Source: an uncultured Desulfobulbus sp.
GTDB taxonomy: Bacteria > Desulfobacterota > Desulfobulbia > Desulfobulbales > Desulfobulbaceae
Assembly: GCF_963665445.1 (NCBI RefSeq)
Contig: NZ_OY762276.1
Coordinates: 4,830,601 to 4,894,600 of the forward strand
DNA length: 64,000 bases
Direction: 5' to 3'
Notes under the pieces: model-generated
The model's input: the letters and a program-made list of their open reading frames with translations, nothing else
Database searches by the model: none
What the model was told of the DNA's origin: nothing
In this document: positions 27,915-35,917 of the stretch, one piece after another
How the letters are laid out: every line of letters begins with the position of its first letter
Numbering within the stretch: the stretch's first letter is position 1
Position numbers and translations under genes: made by a program

Positions 27915-27935
27915 ATTGCCTATTCCCGGGAAGCG

Positions 27936-28457
27936 TTGCTCCCCCCTATCGGGGATACGCTTTTCCCTCACCTTGAACAGGACGGACAAAGAGCATTGGA
28001 AGAAACCACTGATCGATTGTTAGCGACCATCCAGGGGTTTGCCGACCCCCTACTGCATGACTTGGGGATGGAGCTGGTTGAAGTGCAATTCCGGCGCGAG
28101 GGGCATGGTTGGGTGCTCCGATTTTTTATCGACAAAGAGGGCGGGATCACCATTGACGACTGCGCAGCGGTCAGCCGGGAGATCAGCTCCTATCTGGAAG
28201 TGGAAGACCTGATCAGTCACGCCTATCATCTTGAAGTCTCTTCGCCCGGCCTTGAGCGGCCGTTGAAAAAAAAGACCGATTATACACGATTTGCCGATCG
28301 GCTGGTGCGGATCAAACTGCGGGAACCTCTGGACGGGCAGAAGGTGCTCGTCGGAACCCTGCTGGGGTTGGAAGAGGATGCCGTCGTTTTGGAGTTGGAC
28401 AACCAAACGGTCCGCATCGATTTGGAAAATATATCAAGGGCACGGTTGACGCTGTAG
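27936..28457 (+). CDS. rimP: Ribosome maturation factor RimP
   Basis: This small 30S assembly factor has the typical two parts. The N-terminal alpha/beta domain contains DPLLHDLGMELVEVQFRREG, LRFFIDKEGGITIDDCAAVS and VSSPGLERPLKK, with a Sm-like C-terminal beta domain after about residue 110. From the TTG at 27936 the product is 173 residues. A TTG at 27996 would give 153 residues and is closer to the family length, so the first 20 residues are uncertain. Neither start has a strong ribosome site. It leads the nusA-infB operon, its classic neighbourhood. Confidence 0.9.
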   Translation: MLPPIGDTLFPHLEQDGQRALEETTDRLLATIQGFADPLLHDLGMELVEVQFRREGHGWVLRFFIDKEGGITIDDCAAVSREISSYLEVEDLISHAYHLEVSSPGLERPLKKKTDYTRFADRLVRIKLREPLDGQKVLVGTLLGLEEDAVVLELDNQTVRIDLENISRARLTL

Positions 28458-28541
28458 TCTCGGATCGACCGATGCCGAGCAGCCTGTTGCGAACGGGAGC
28501 TGCGGCAACAACGGAAACGAGAGCCTGAGCTGGAGTAGATA

Positions 28542-29903
28542 ATGGTTGGAGCAGAAAATTTAAAACGAATCGTCGATCAGATCTGCAGGGACAAGGGGAT
28601 TGATCGCGCCTTGTTGATCGATGCCATCGAAGAGGCCGTTCGTTCCGCTGTGCGGAAAAAATACGGCAACCGTCGCGAGATCGAGGTGCAGTTCAATGAA
28701 GAGCTGGGCGAGGTCGAGGTCTTTCAGTACCGTACCGTGGTCGATGATGTCTATGACGAGGAAACCGAGATATCGCTGGAAGATGCGCGCAAGCTTGATC
28801 CCGATGCTGAACTGGACGACGATCTCGGCGAGAAGATGGATACCATCGCCGATCTCGGCCGCATAGCCGCCCAGTCGGCCAAGCAGGTCATCATTCACCG
28901 GATGCGCGATGCCGAACGCGATGTTATTTTTGAAATGTATCGCGATCGCGAGGGCAGTATTGTCAACGGTATTGTGCAGCGCTTCGAGCGCGGCGACATG
29001 ATCATCAACCTGGGGCGGACCGATGCGGTCTTGCCGCGGGACGGCCAGATCCCTAAACGTTCCTACAAGCAGGGCGACCGCATTCGGGCCTACCTTCAGG
29101 AGGTGCGGCGGGATACCCGTGAGGGCAAGTTCCGTGATTCCCAGCTGATTCTCAGCCGGACCTGCAACGAATTTCTGGTCAAACTGTTTGAGATGGAGGT
29201 GCCGGAGATCGCCGAGGGCATCGTCAAAATCATGGGCGCCAGCCGCGAGCCGGGGTTCCGGGCCAAAATTGCGGTCTCATCGATCGAGTCCGATGTCGAT
29301 CCGGTAGGCGCCTGCGTCGGTCTGAAGGGCTCCCGCGTGCAGAACGTGGTCCAGGAGCTGCAGGGCGAACGAATTGATATTGTTCCCTGGAGTCCGGATC
29401 CTGCCAAGTATGTGTATAACGCCCTGGCCCCGGCTGAGGTGTCGATGGTGATTGTCGATGACGATCGCAAGGCCCTGACCGTGGTGGTGCCGGACGACCA
29501 GCTCTCTCTGGCCATCGGCCGCCAGGGACAGAATGTCCGGCTGGCCTCCCGTCTGCTGGGCTGGAAAATTGATGTGAAGAGTGAGCAGCGGTACGCCAAC
29601 CTGGAGAATCCGGACTATCGTTCTCTGGTCCAGGTCGAGGGGGTTGACGAGGGGCTTGCCGATCGTCTCATGAGCGGAGGAATCACCACGAGTGCGTTGC
29701 TGGCCTCTGCAGATATCGAAAAACTGATGAGCCTGGCCCGAATAGATCAGGAAAAGGCCGAACTCATTCAGCAGGCTGCCGGGGCTGTCGTTCCTCCGGT
29801 CCAAGGCGGTGCAGTCGGCACCGATGAGGGACAGGAGGCGGAGGCGGCTTTCGAGGAGCCGAGCAAAGAATCCGAAGATAACCAATCCACCGAACAGGAG
29901 TGA
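28542..29903 (+). CDS. nusA: Transcription termination/antitermination factor NusA
   Basis: This 453-residue NusA has the N-terminal RNAP-binding domain (about 1-130), S1 (about 133-200, VQRFERGDMIINLGR) and two KH domains (about 205-345). The KH regions contain GLKGSRVQNVVQEL and AIGRQGQNVRLASRLLGW. A helix-hairpin-helix-like segment follows (VEGVDEGLADRLMSGG), with an acidic tail. It modulates pausing, termination and antitermination and binds ribosomes. The ATG follows ggagtagata. The stop overlaps the ylxR start, showing translational coupling. Confidence 0.97.
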   Translation: MVGAENLKRIVDQICRDKGIDRALLIDAIEEAVRSAVRKKYGNRREIEVQFNEELGEVEVFQYRTVVDDVYDEETEISLEDARKLDPDAELDDDLGEKMDTIADLGRIAAQSAKQVIIHRMRDAERDVIFEMYRDREGSIVNGIVQRFERGDMIINLGRTDAVLPRDGQIPKRSYKQGDRIRAYLQEVRRDTREGKFRDSQLILSRTCNEFLVKLFEMEVPEIAEGIVKIMGASREPGFRAKIAVSSIESDVDPVGACVGLKGSRVQNVVQELQGERIDIVPWSPDPAKYVYNALAPAEVSMVIVDDDRKALTVVVPDDQLSLAIGRQGQNVRLASRLLGWKIDVKSEQRYANLENPDYRSLVQVEGVDEGLADRLMSGGITTSALLASADIEKLMSLARIDQEKAELIQQAAGAVVPPVQGGAVGTDEGQEAEAAFEEPSKESEDNQSTEQE

Positions 29904-30112
29904 TGCGCAGGGGGCATGTCCCGGAGAGAACTTGCCGAGGCTGCGGCCGAAAGGGAGCGCAGTCTGAGCTGGTTCGCTTTGTTGCTGTGGAGGGCAGGTT
30001 GGTCGAGGACGGGCAGAGGCGTCTGCCGGGCAGGGGCATCTACTGCTGCGACCAGGAACACTGCCGCAACCGCATGGCGAAAAAATCGAAGAAAGTCCTG
30101 AAACTGGACTAA
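29903..30112 (+). CDS. ylxR: YlxR/RnpM-family RNA-binding protein
   Basis: This 69-residue basic protein is of the DUF448/YlxR family, with PERTCRGCGRKG near the start and GRGIYCCDQEHCRNRMAKKS near the end. YlxR/RnpM members bind RNase P RNA or act as nucleoid-related RNA-binding regulators. The gene is always found between nusA and infB in many bacteria, as here. The ATG at 29903 uses the last base of the nusA stop; a GTG at 29900 is the alternative. The extra cysteines (two CxxC-like pairs) could bind a metal. Confidence 0.9.
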   Translation: MRRGHVPERTCRGCGRKGAQSELVRFVAVEGRLVEDGQRRLPGRGIYCCDQEHCRNRMAKKSKKVLKLD

Positions 30113-30151
30113 CGCCAATGCGTGGTGGGTTACAGAGGAAGGGAGCGTTTG

Positions 30152-33007
30152 ATGAGCAAGGTTCGTATTTATGATCTCGCAAAGGAAGTAGGGCTGAAGA
30201 GTAAAGAACTGGCCGACAAGTTAATCGCAATGGGCTATCCCATTGCGAGTCATAGTTCAAGTGTAGACGACGATATGGCAGCGGATATTCGAAAGAAATT
30301 GAAAGGTGATTCTGCTCTTGGAGCAGCAGCGGGGCGCATTGAACTCAAGAATCGTACTGAGAACAGCGCTGCCAAACCAAAAACGGTGATTCGTCGTCGT
30401 TCCAAGGCCGATAAGGAAGAAGCGGCCAAACGCCAGGAAGAGGCCGAGGCACAGGCCTTGGAGGCCGAGGTTCAGGCGCTGGAAGCGAGATTGAAGGCCC
30501 AGGAAGAGGCTGAAAAGGCGGCTGTCGAAGAGGCGGTAGAGGCAGAGGCCTCTGTAGCGGAACCCGCGGTTCAGGAGCTCGAAGGCGAGCCGGAGCCGCA
30601 AGGTGGAGAAATCGCTTCCGCCGAAGAGGTCGTCGAGGCCAAAGCCGTAGAGCCCGAGGCTCTTGCTGCAGTGGATGCGGCCCCATCCGCTGAAGAACCC
30701 GTGGATACCGAGAGTACCGCTGACGCGGAGGCGATAGACGCTATGGCTGATGAACAACCTGAGATCAAAGAGCCGCCGGTGACTGTTGAAGAAAAAGTTG
30801 CCCCCAAGGCAGAGAAGGCAAAGGCTGCGGCTTCAGCCAAGGAAGAGGTGCATAAACCCAAGCCTTTGGCGAAGATCGTCGGTCGCGTGGTGATCCCTGT
30901 GCCCGAAAAACGGCCCAAAGCCGCTCCGGCAGCCAAACAGCGTCCGGTTCGGCCGTCCCGTCCAACGGGCACTGCTGCTGAGGATGTGCCGCTCCCGGCA
31001 AAGGACGATGCCAACCGGGCTGACGCCAAGGGCAAGAAAAAGTCCAAACGCGTTGTCGCCATTCATGGAGAAGAGGACGAACTCGCCCGAAAAGGCGGCA
31101 AAACCGCCAAAAAAGGCGGTGGCAAGGCCCGCATCGATTTGACCGGAGATGGAGAGGTCGAATACATGCGTCCCCGCAAGGGCAGGAAAAAGAGAGACAA
31201 CCGTCGGGATGCCCAGGAACAGGCCGCTGTGGCTGAAACCAAGGCGATCAAGCGAAGGATTAAGGTCGTCTCCACCATCAGTGTCGGTGATCTTGCCAAA
31301 CGGATGGGGATCAAGGCCAGTGAGGTCATTGCCGCGCTGATGAAGCTCGGCGTTCTCGCGACCCTCAATCAGGCCCTGGATGTCGATACCGCCTCCCTGG
31401 TCGCCACCGATTTCGGCTACGAGGTCGAGCAGGCCATGACCGAGGAGCTCGAGCTCGAGGCACTGCAGGAGCACGAGGTGGAGATGGGCGGTGAGGCCCT
31501 GCCCCGGCCCCCGGTTGTCACGGTCATGGGCCATGTTGATCACGGTAAAACCTCGATCCTCGACGCCATCCGCAAAACCGACGTGGTCGCCGGTGAGGCC
31601 GGTGGTATCACCCAACATATCGGTGCCTACCATGTACAGGCTCCCTCAGGTGATCTGACCTTTGTCGACACCCCGGGCCATGCGGCCTTTACCGAGATGC
31701 GTTCCCGTGGTGCCAAGGTGACCGATATCGTTGTTCTGGTCGTTGCCGCCGATGACGGCGTCATGGATCAGACCAAGGAGGCCATCGCCCACTCCAAGGC
31801 CGCCGAGGTGCCCATCGTGGTTGCGGTCAACAAGATCGACAAGGACAATGCGGATCCGGATCGAGTGAAGCGGGAGCTGAGTGAGTTCGATCTCATTCCG
31901 GAAGACTGGGGTGGAACCACCATCTTCTGTGAGACCTCCGCCAAGAAGGGGATCGGTATTGCCGAACTGCTCGAGTCGGTCCAGCTACAGGCCGAAATTC
32001 TCGAACTGCGTGCCGATCCCACCCGCAAGGCCAAGGGAACGGTTATCGAGGCGCAGCTGCACAAGGGCCGTGGGCCGGTGGCCACCGTGCTGGTGCAGGA
32101 GGGAACCCTGCGTCCGGGCGATAACTTCGTGGCCGGTATCTACAGCGGTAAGGTTCGCTCCCTGACCAACGAGCGCGGCGAGCAGGTGCTCGAGGCCGGT
32201 CCGTCGATTCCTGTGGAAATTCAGGGCCTTTCCGGTGTGCCGCAGGCTGGTGATGAGTTTGTGGTCCTCACCGACGAGAAGATGGCCAAGTCCGTGGCCA
32301 CTGCCCGTCAGATGAAGGCCCGCGAGACCGAGTTGGCTGCGGCCTCCAAGGTATCGCTTGACAACCTCTTCGAGAAGATGGCCGAGCAGGAGGTCAAGGA
32401 GCTGCGGGTCATTCTCCGTGCCGACGTTCAGGGAACGTTGCAGGCCTTTGGCCAGGCCGCGGAAAACCTGTCCACCAAGGATATCCGTGTCCGTTCGTTG
32501 CACGAGGGTACCGGTTCGATCACCGAGAACGATATTCACCTGGCAGCGGCCTCAGACGCCATCATCATCGGCTTTAACGTGCGGCCCACAGTCAAGGTGA
32601 AGGAACTGGCCGATCGGGAAGGTGTCGACGTTCGTTCCTATGACGTTATCTATCACGCCCTTGAGGACATCGAGAAGGCGATGATCGGTATGCTCGAGCC
32701 CACCTTTGAGGAACGGGTCATCGGGACCGCCGAGGTCCGCGACACCTTCCAGGTACCCAAGGTCGGAACCATTGCCGGGTGTTCGGTCATTGCCGGCAAG
32801 GTCGAGCGCAATGCGCGGGTCCGCGTCCTGCGGGAAGGCGTGGTCATCTATACCGGCAGAATCGGATCGCTTCGTCGGTTCAAGGACGACGTTAAAGAGG
32901 TATTGACCGGTTTTGAATGCGGTATCGGTGTCGAGAATTTCAATGATATCAAGATCGGTGACAACCTTGAAGCCTATGTTCTCGATGAAGTTGAGGCAAC
33001 CCTCTAA
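30152..33007 (+). CDS. infB: Translation initiation factor IF-2
   Basis: This 951-residue IF-2 has an N-terminal IF2_N module ([20 protein letters not shown]), a long Glu/Ala/Lys-rich low-complexity region (about 65-370), and a second IF2_N repeat ([20 protein letters not shown]). The GTPase core has G1 GHVDHGKT, G3 DTPGHAAF and G4 NKID, followed by domains II, III and IV. It places initiator tRNA on the 30S subunit. The ATG at 30152 follows gaagggagcg. An in-frame GTG 30 bases earlier is less likely. It is within the rimP-pnp operon. Confidence 0.97.
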   Translation: MSKVRIYDLAKEVGLKSKELADKLIAMGYPIASHSSSVDDDMAADIRKKLKGDSALGAAAGRIELKNRTENSAAKPKTVIRRRSKADKEEAAKRQEEAEAQALEAEVQALEARLKAQEEAEKAAVEEAVEAEASVAEPAVQELEGEPEPQGGEIASAEEVVEAKAVEPEALAAVDAAPSAEEPVDTESTADAEAIDAMADEQPEIKEPPVTVEEKVAPKAEKAKAAASAKEEVHKPKPLAKIVGRVVIPVPEKRPKAAPAAKQRPVRPSRPTGTAAEDVPLPAKDDANRADAKGKKKSKRVVAIHGEEDELARKGGKTAKKGGGKARIDLTGDGEVEYMRPRKGRKKRDNRRDAQEQAAVAETKAIKRRIKVVSTISVGDLAKRMGIKASEVIAALMKLGVLATLNQALDVDTASLVATDFGYEVEQAMTEELELEALQEHEVEMGGEALPRPPVVTVMGHVDHGKTSILDAIRKTDVVAGEAGGITQHIGAYHVQAPSGDLTFVDTPGHAAFTEMRSRGAKVTDIVVLVVAADDGVMDQTKEAIAHSKAAEVPIVVAVNKIDKDNADPDRVKRELSEFDLIPEDWGGTTIFCETSAKKGIGIAELLESVQLQAEILELRADPTRKAKGTVIEAQLHKGRGPVATVLVQEGTLRPGDNFVAGIYSGKVRSLTNERGEQVLEAGPSIPVEIQGLSGVPQAGDEFVVLTDEKMAKSVATARQMKARETELAAASKVSLDNLFEKMAEQEVKELRVILRADVQGTLQAFGQAAENLSTKDIRVRSLHEGTGSITENDIHLAAASDAIIIGFNVRPTVKVKELADREGVDVRSYDVIYHALEDIEKAMIGMLEPTFEERVIGTAEVRDTFQVPKVGTIAGCSVIAGKVERNARVRVLREGVVIYTGRIGSLRRFKDDVKEVLTGFECGIGVENFNDIKIGDNLEAYVLDEVEATL

Positions 33008-33018
33008 GCAGTCGACGT

Positions 33019-33420
33019 ATGACCCAGGATTTTGATTTTAATTTACCAGGACTTGGCCGCCCCGAATCCTCCCGTCCCAAAAGGGTGGGCGAAGCGGTCA
33101 AGAACGAGCTGACCATTCTTTTGCTGCAACAGGTGGCTGATCCCCGTTTATCCGGGGTGGCCATCTCGCGGGTGGTGGTGACGCCGGACCTCAAGCAGGC
33201 CAAAGTCTACTTCACCGTTCCGCCGGGCGGGGAGAGTAAGCTGGCACTCAAGGGCATGCAGCGGGCCAAGGGCTTTTTTCGCTCCCACCTGGCCAAGGTG
33301 TTGAATCTTCGCTACACTCCAGAATTATTGTTTTATTTTGACAACCTCAATGAAGAGGCTGAACGGATAGAAACCCTGTTTCGCCAGATCCATGAGGAAC
33401 GCAAGGATGACCAGTCCTGA
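33019..33420 (+). CDS. rbfA: Ribosome-binding factor RbfA
   Basis: This 133-residue RbfA has the KH-like core with RPKRVGEAVKNELTILLLQQ, VVVTPDLKQAKVYFTV and YTPELLFYFD, all typical. It matures 16S rRNA in the 30S subunit. A short glycine/proline-containing N-terminal extension (MTQDFDFNLPGLGR) precedes the core. The gene begins 12 bases after infB and overlaps nrnA by 14 bases, consistent with operon translation coupling. Confidence 0.93.
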   Translation: MTQDFDFNLPGLGRPESSRPKRVGEAVKNELTILLLQQVADPRLSGVAISRVVVTPDLKQAKVYFTVPPGGESKLALKGMQRAKGFFRSHLAKVLNLRYTPELLFYFDNLNEEAERIETLFRQIHEERKDDQS

Positions 33421-34399
33421 TTTGCAGGTTCAAGAGGCAGTCCGGGAGAAGGGACATATTCTTCTGGCAACCCATTTCAATCCCGACGGCGATGCCCTGG
33501 GCTCTTTGCTCGGCTTGGCCGAAATCCTCGAGGGAATGGGCAAGGAGGTTCTGCGTTTTCTGGAAGACCCGGTGACGCATATCTATCGCTTTCTCCCGGG
33601 ATGCGGCCAGATTCAGACCGATATCGAAGCCGTTCGCGCCTTTGTCGGGAGAGCGGGTGACGATTTTCTCGCCCTTTGCCTCGATTGCGGGGATGAGCAT
33701 CGCCTGGGCCGATTCAGCCAGGAGTTGGTTACCTTTCGCCCCCTGATGGTGATCGATCATCACAAGGGGAATAACGGCTTTGGCGACGGCGCCTGGATCG
33801 AGCCGCAGCGCTCCTCCACCGGGGAGATGATTTTTGACCTGGCCACCGCACTCGGGGCGAAAATCTCCGAACGGGCCGCCGAGTGCCTCTATGTTGCCAT
33901 CAACACCGATACCGGTTCCTTTCGTTACGAATCCACCAGTGCGCACACCTTTGCCGTTGCCGGCCAGCTGGTGCAATGCGGGGTTCGTCCGGAAGTGGTG
34001 GCCAACCAGCTCTACGACAACTCCACCCTGGGACGACTGCGCCTGATGCAGGAGGTCCTTAGTACCTTGGAAATGCATGAACGTGATCGGATCGCAGTTA
34101 TTCGCGTCACCCAGAACATGCTTGAACGTACCTTCACCACCATGGCCGATACCGAATACTTCATCAACTTTCCCCGGGCAGTGGCCACGGTGCGGGTAGC
34201 GGTATTTTTAAAGGAAATCGAGCCGGGCTACATCTCGGTGAGCCTGCGTGCCAAGGGACAGTGCGATGTCTCTGTGGTTGCGGCCCGTTTCGGCGGCGGC
34301 GGCCATCGTAACGCCAGTGGGTGTCGATTCAAGGGCGAGACCATGGACAGTGTGCGCGACACCCTGGTGGAACTGCTGCGTCCCTTGGTGCTTGCCTGA
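33407..34399 (+). CDS. nrnA: DHH-family oligoribonuclease/pAp phosphatase NrnA
   Basis: This 330-residue DHH-DHHA1 phosphoesterase carries ATHFNPDGDALGS, LCLDCGDEHR, VIDHHKGNN (the DHH) and GGGGHRNASGC. It degrades short RNA fragments and pAp, replacing Orn in many bacteria. The ATG at 33407 follows gaggaacgcaagg. The frame could extend to 33392, inside rbfA. The gene occurs between rbfA and truB in many Firmicutes and Desulfobacterota, supporting its role in RNA turnover. It is distinct from the DHH domain in the fusion at 24822-27515. Confidence 0.93.
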   Translation: MTSPDLQVQEAVREKGHILLATHFNPDGDALGSLLGLAEILEGMGKEVLRFLEDPVTHIYRFLPGCGQIQTDIEAVRAFVGRAGDDFLALCLDCGDEHRLGRFSQELVTFRPLMVIDHHKGNNGFGDGAWIEPQRSSTGEMIFDLATALGAKISERAAECLYVAINTDTGSFRYESTSAHTFAVAGQLVQCGVRPEVVANQLYDNSTLGRLRLMQEVLSTLEMHERDRIAVIRVTQNMLERTFTTMADTEYFINFPRAVATVRVAVFLKEIEPGYISVSLRAKGQCDVSVVAARFGGGGHRNASGCRFKGETMDSVRDTLVELLRPLVLA

Positions 34400-34402
34400 T
34401 CA

Positions 34403-35209
34403 ATGGGGTTGGCTTCGTCCCGGAATAAGATCGAGCTCCCCTGGAGCGAAGGGGTCTTTCTCATCGACAAGCCGGCGGGGATCAGTTCCTTTGCCCTGGT
34501 CAAGCGGGTGCGCTGGCTGCTCGGGATAAAAAAGGTCGGTCATGCAGGCACCCTCGATCCCTTTGCCACCGGCCTGATGGTGCTTTGCGCCGGAAGGGCG
34601 GCAACCCGCGCCATCGATCAGTTCATGGCCGGGCGCAAAACCTACCTGGCACACCTCCAGTTGGGGGTGGAGACCACGACCCAGGATCCCGAGGGCGAAA
34701 TTGTTGCCAGGGCTCCAGTCCCCGCACTAAGTCAGGAGCAGATCGCCGCCTGCCTTGAGGCGCACGTCGGTGCGCAACTGCAGGCCCCGCCCCCCTTTTC
34801 CGCTGCCAAGCATAAGGGCAAACCACTGTATGCCTACGCCCGCCAAGGGGTCATGATCGAGAAGGCGGCCAAGCCCATCGAGATCCACAGTCTGCGCTAC
34901 TGCAGCTATGACGTGCAGAAAAAGGAACTGGTGGTGGAGGTCAACTGCAGCCGGGGCACCTATGTGCGCGTGCTCGCAGCCGATATCGGCAGGAGTTTGG
35001 GTTGCGGCGCCTATTTGACCCAGTTGCGACGGACCGCGAGCGGTACCTTTCAGGTGGAACAGTGCCTCAGCGGAGAGGCGCTTTTTGCCGAGGACGGATT
35101 GGCCCATCTGTGTGCATCCCGGCGCAGTATCGAGGAAATCCTGCCTCTTGTCGCTGGGGCGTCGGATTACACTTGCCTCGGTGAACTCCGGTCGAGTATA
35201 GAAGAATGA
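34403..35209 (+). CDS. truB: tRNA pseudouridine(55) synthase TruB
   Basis: This 268-residue pseudouridine synthase has the catalytic loop GHAGTLDPFATGLM with Asp essential, VFLIDKPAGISSF at the N-terminus, and RGTYVRVLAADIG near residue 190. It forms Psi55 in the T loop of tRNAs. It starts ATG 3 bases after the nrnA stop. Downstream is rpsO after 111 bases. The short C-terminal PUA-like region is reduced, as in several bacterial TruB proteins. Confidence 0.95.
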   Translation: MGLASSRNKIELPWSEGVFLIDKPAGISSFALVKRVRWLLGIKKVGHAGTLDPFATGLMVLCAGRAATRAIDQFMAGRKTYLAHLQLGVETTTQDPEGEIVARAPVPALSQEQIAACLEAHVGAQLQAPPPFSAAKHKGKPLYAYARQGVMIEKAAKPIEIHSLRYCSYDVQKKELVVEVNCSRGTYVRVLAADIGRSLGCGAYLTQLRRTASGTFQVEQCLSGEALFAEDGLAHLCASRRSIEEILPLVAGASDYTCLGELRSSIEE

Positions 35210-35320
35210 ACCGTTCCCCCGGTATCGACCCTCTGATGCGGGATAAGGAACACAACATCCAGACTCCAGTAAAGGCTGAGGGAGAGGCTTTTCTGGCAGC
35301 AGAAGGAAAAGAAGGACGCC

Positions 35321-35590
35321 ATGGCGCAAACAATTGAGAAGAAACAAGCTATTATCGAAAAATTCAAAACCCACGAGAACGACACCGGTTCCTGCGAGGT
35401 GCAGATTGCCCTGCTGACCGATCGTATTCTCTATCTGACCGAGCACTTCAAGACCCATGCCAAGGATCATCATTCCCGCCGCGGTCTGCTCAAGCTGGTC
35501 GGCCAGCGTCGTAACCTGCTCAAGTATCTGATGAAAAAAGACGTAAACAAATACCGGACTCTCATCCAGGAACTCGGTATCCGTAAGTAA
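35321..35590 (+). CDS. rpsO: 30S ribosomal protein S15
   Basis: This 89-residue S15 has the usual four-helix composition: [20 protein letters not shown], then [29 protein letters not shown] and RRNLLKYL. It binds 16S rRNA and helps assemble the platform of the 30S subunit. The ATG follows aaaggaaaagaaggacgcc, a strong ribosome site. A terminator follows 17 bases after the stop. Autoregulatory structure in the 111-base leader is likely by family precedent but was not resolved here. Confidence 0.97.
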   Translation: MAQTIEKKQAIIEKFKTHENDTGSCEVQIALLTDRILYLTEHFKTHAKDHHSRRGLLKLVGQRRNLLKYLMKKDVNKYRTLIQELGIRK

Positions 35591-35606
35591 GACCTTTGCA
35601 GTATCC

Positions 35607-35640
35607 GGGCGGCGGCATTCGGTCGCCGCCCTCTTTCTTT
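35607..35640 (+). terminator. Terminator after rpsO
   Basis: GGGCGGCG (35607-35614) pairs perfectly with CGCCGCCC (35624-35631), followed by TCTTTCTTT. It separates rpsO from pnp. Readthrough would be needed for a joint transcript. Confidence 0.85.
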
Positions 35641-35670
35641 CACGATGAGCCTGCGTGGCAGCCGCGGAAA

Positions 35671-35845
35671 GTCATAAAGACACAAAGGACACAGAGAGAA
35701 TGGTCGTTCTCGCACAATCGCCCGAGAACGACGTTTCCCGCTTCGTCAATCGCCAGATTCCAAAATGTTTCAGGGGCCGGTTTGTCGGGGCGTTCGTTTT
35801 GGCAAGGGATGTGGGTTGTCGCTGCATCCTTTGTGCCTTTATGAC
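35671..35845. repeat. Inverted-repeat-bounded element in the pnp leader
   Basis: GTCATAAAGACACAAAGGA (35671-35689) and its reverse complement (35827-35845) match at 18 of 19 positions and bound 175 bases. Inside is the copy C hairpin (35702-35758). No target duplication and no coding capacity is evident. It looks like a MITE- or REP-like relic in the 327-base gap between rpsO and pnp. Confidence 0.65.
35702..35758. repeat. Interspersed repeat, copy C (left part)
   Basis: The stem GTCGTTCTCG with CGAGAACGAC is identical to copy B (22192-), followed by a diverged CTTCGT segment in the same spacing. The right half is not recognisable. Confidence 0.6.
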
Positions 35846-35917
35846 GTAGGTCAAGCTGCGCCGGTGCCATCGTCACCCCATAACGCACTTTTCGGAGCAT
35901 CCGAAACAGGAGTTTGC

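Noticed and set aside
29277..30260. Minus-strand ORF over nusA/ylxR
   Set aside because: It overlaps conserved nusA and ylxR coding sequence on the other strand.
35640..35900. Open frames on both strands between rpsO and pnp
   Set aside because: They arise from the palindromic element. Both strands being open is expected there and neither shows protein-like features.
35765..35917. Extended pnp start
   Set aside because: It would translate through the inverted-repeat element. The ATG at 35918 has acaggag and the normal PNPase N-terminus.
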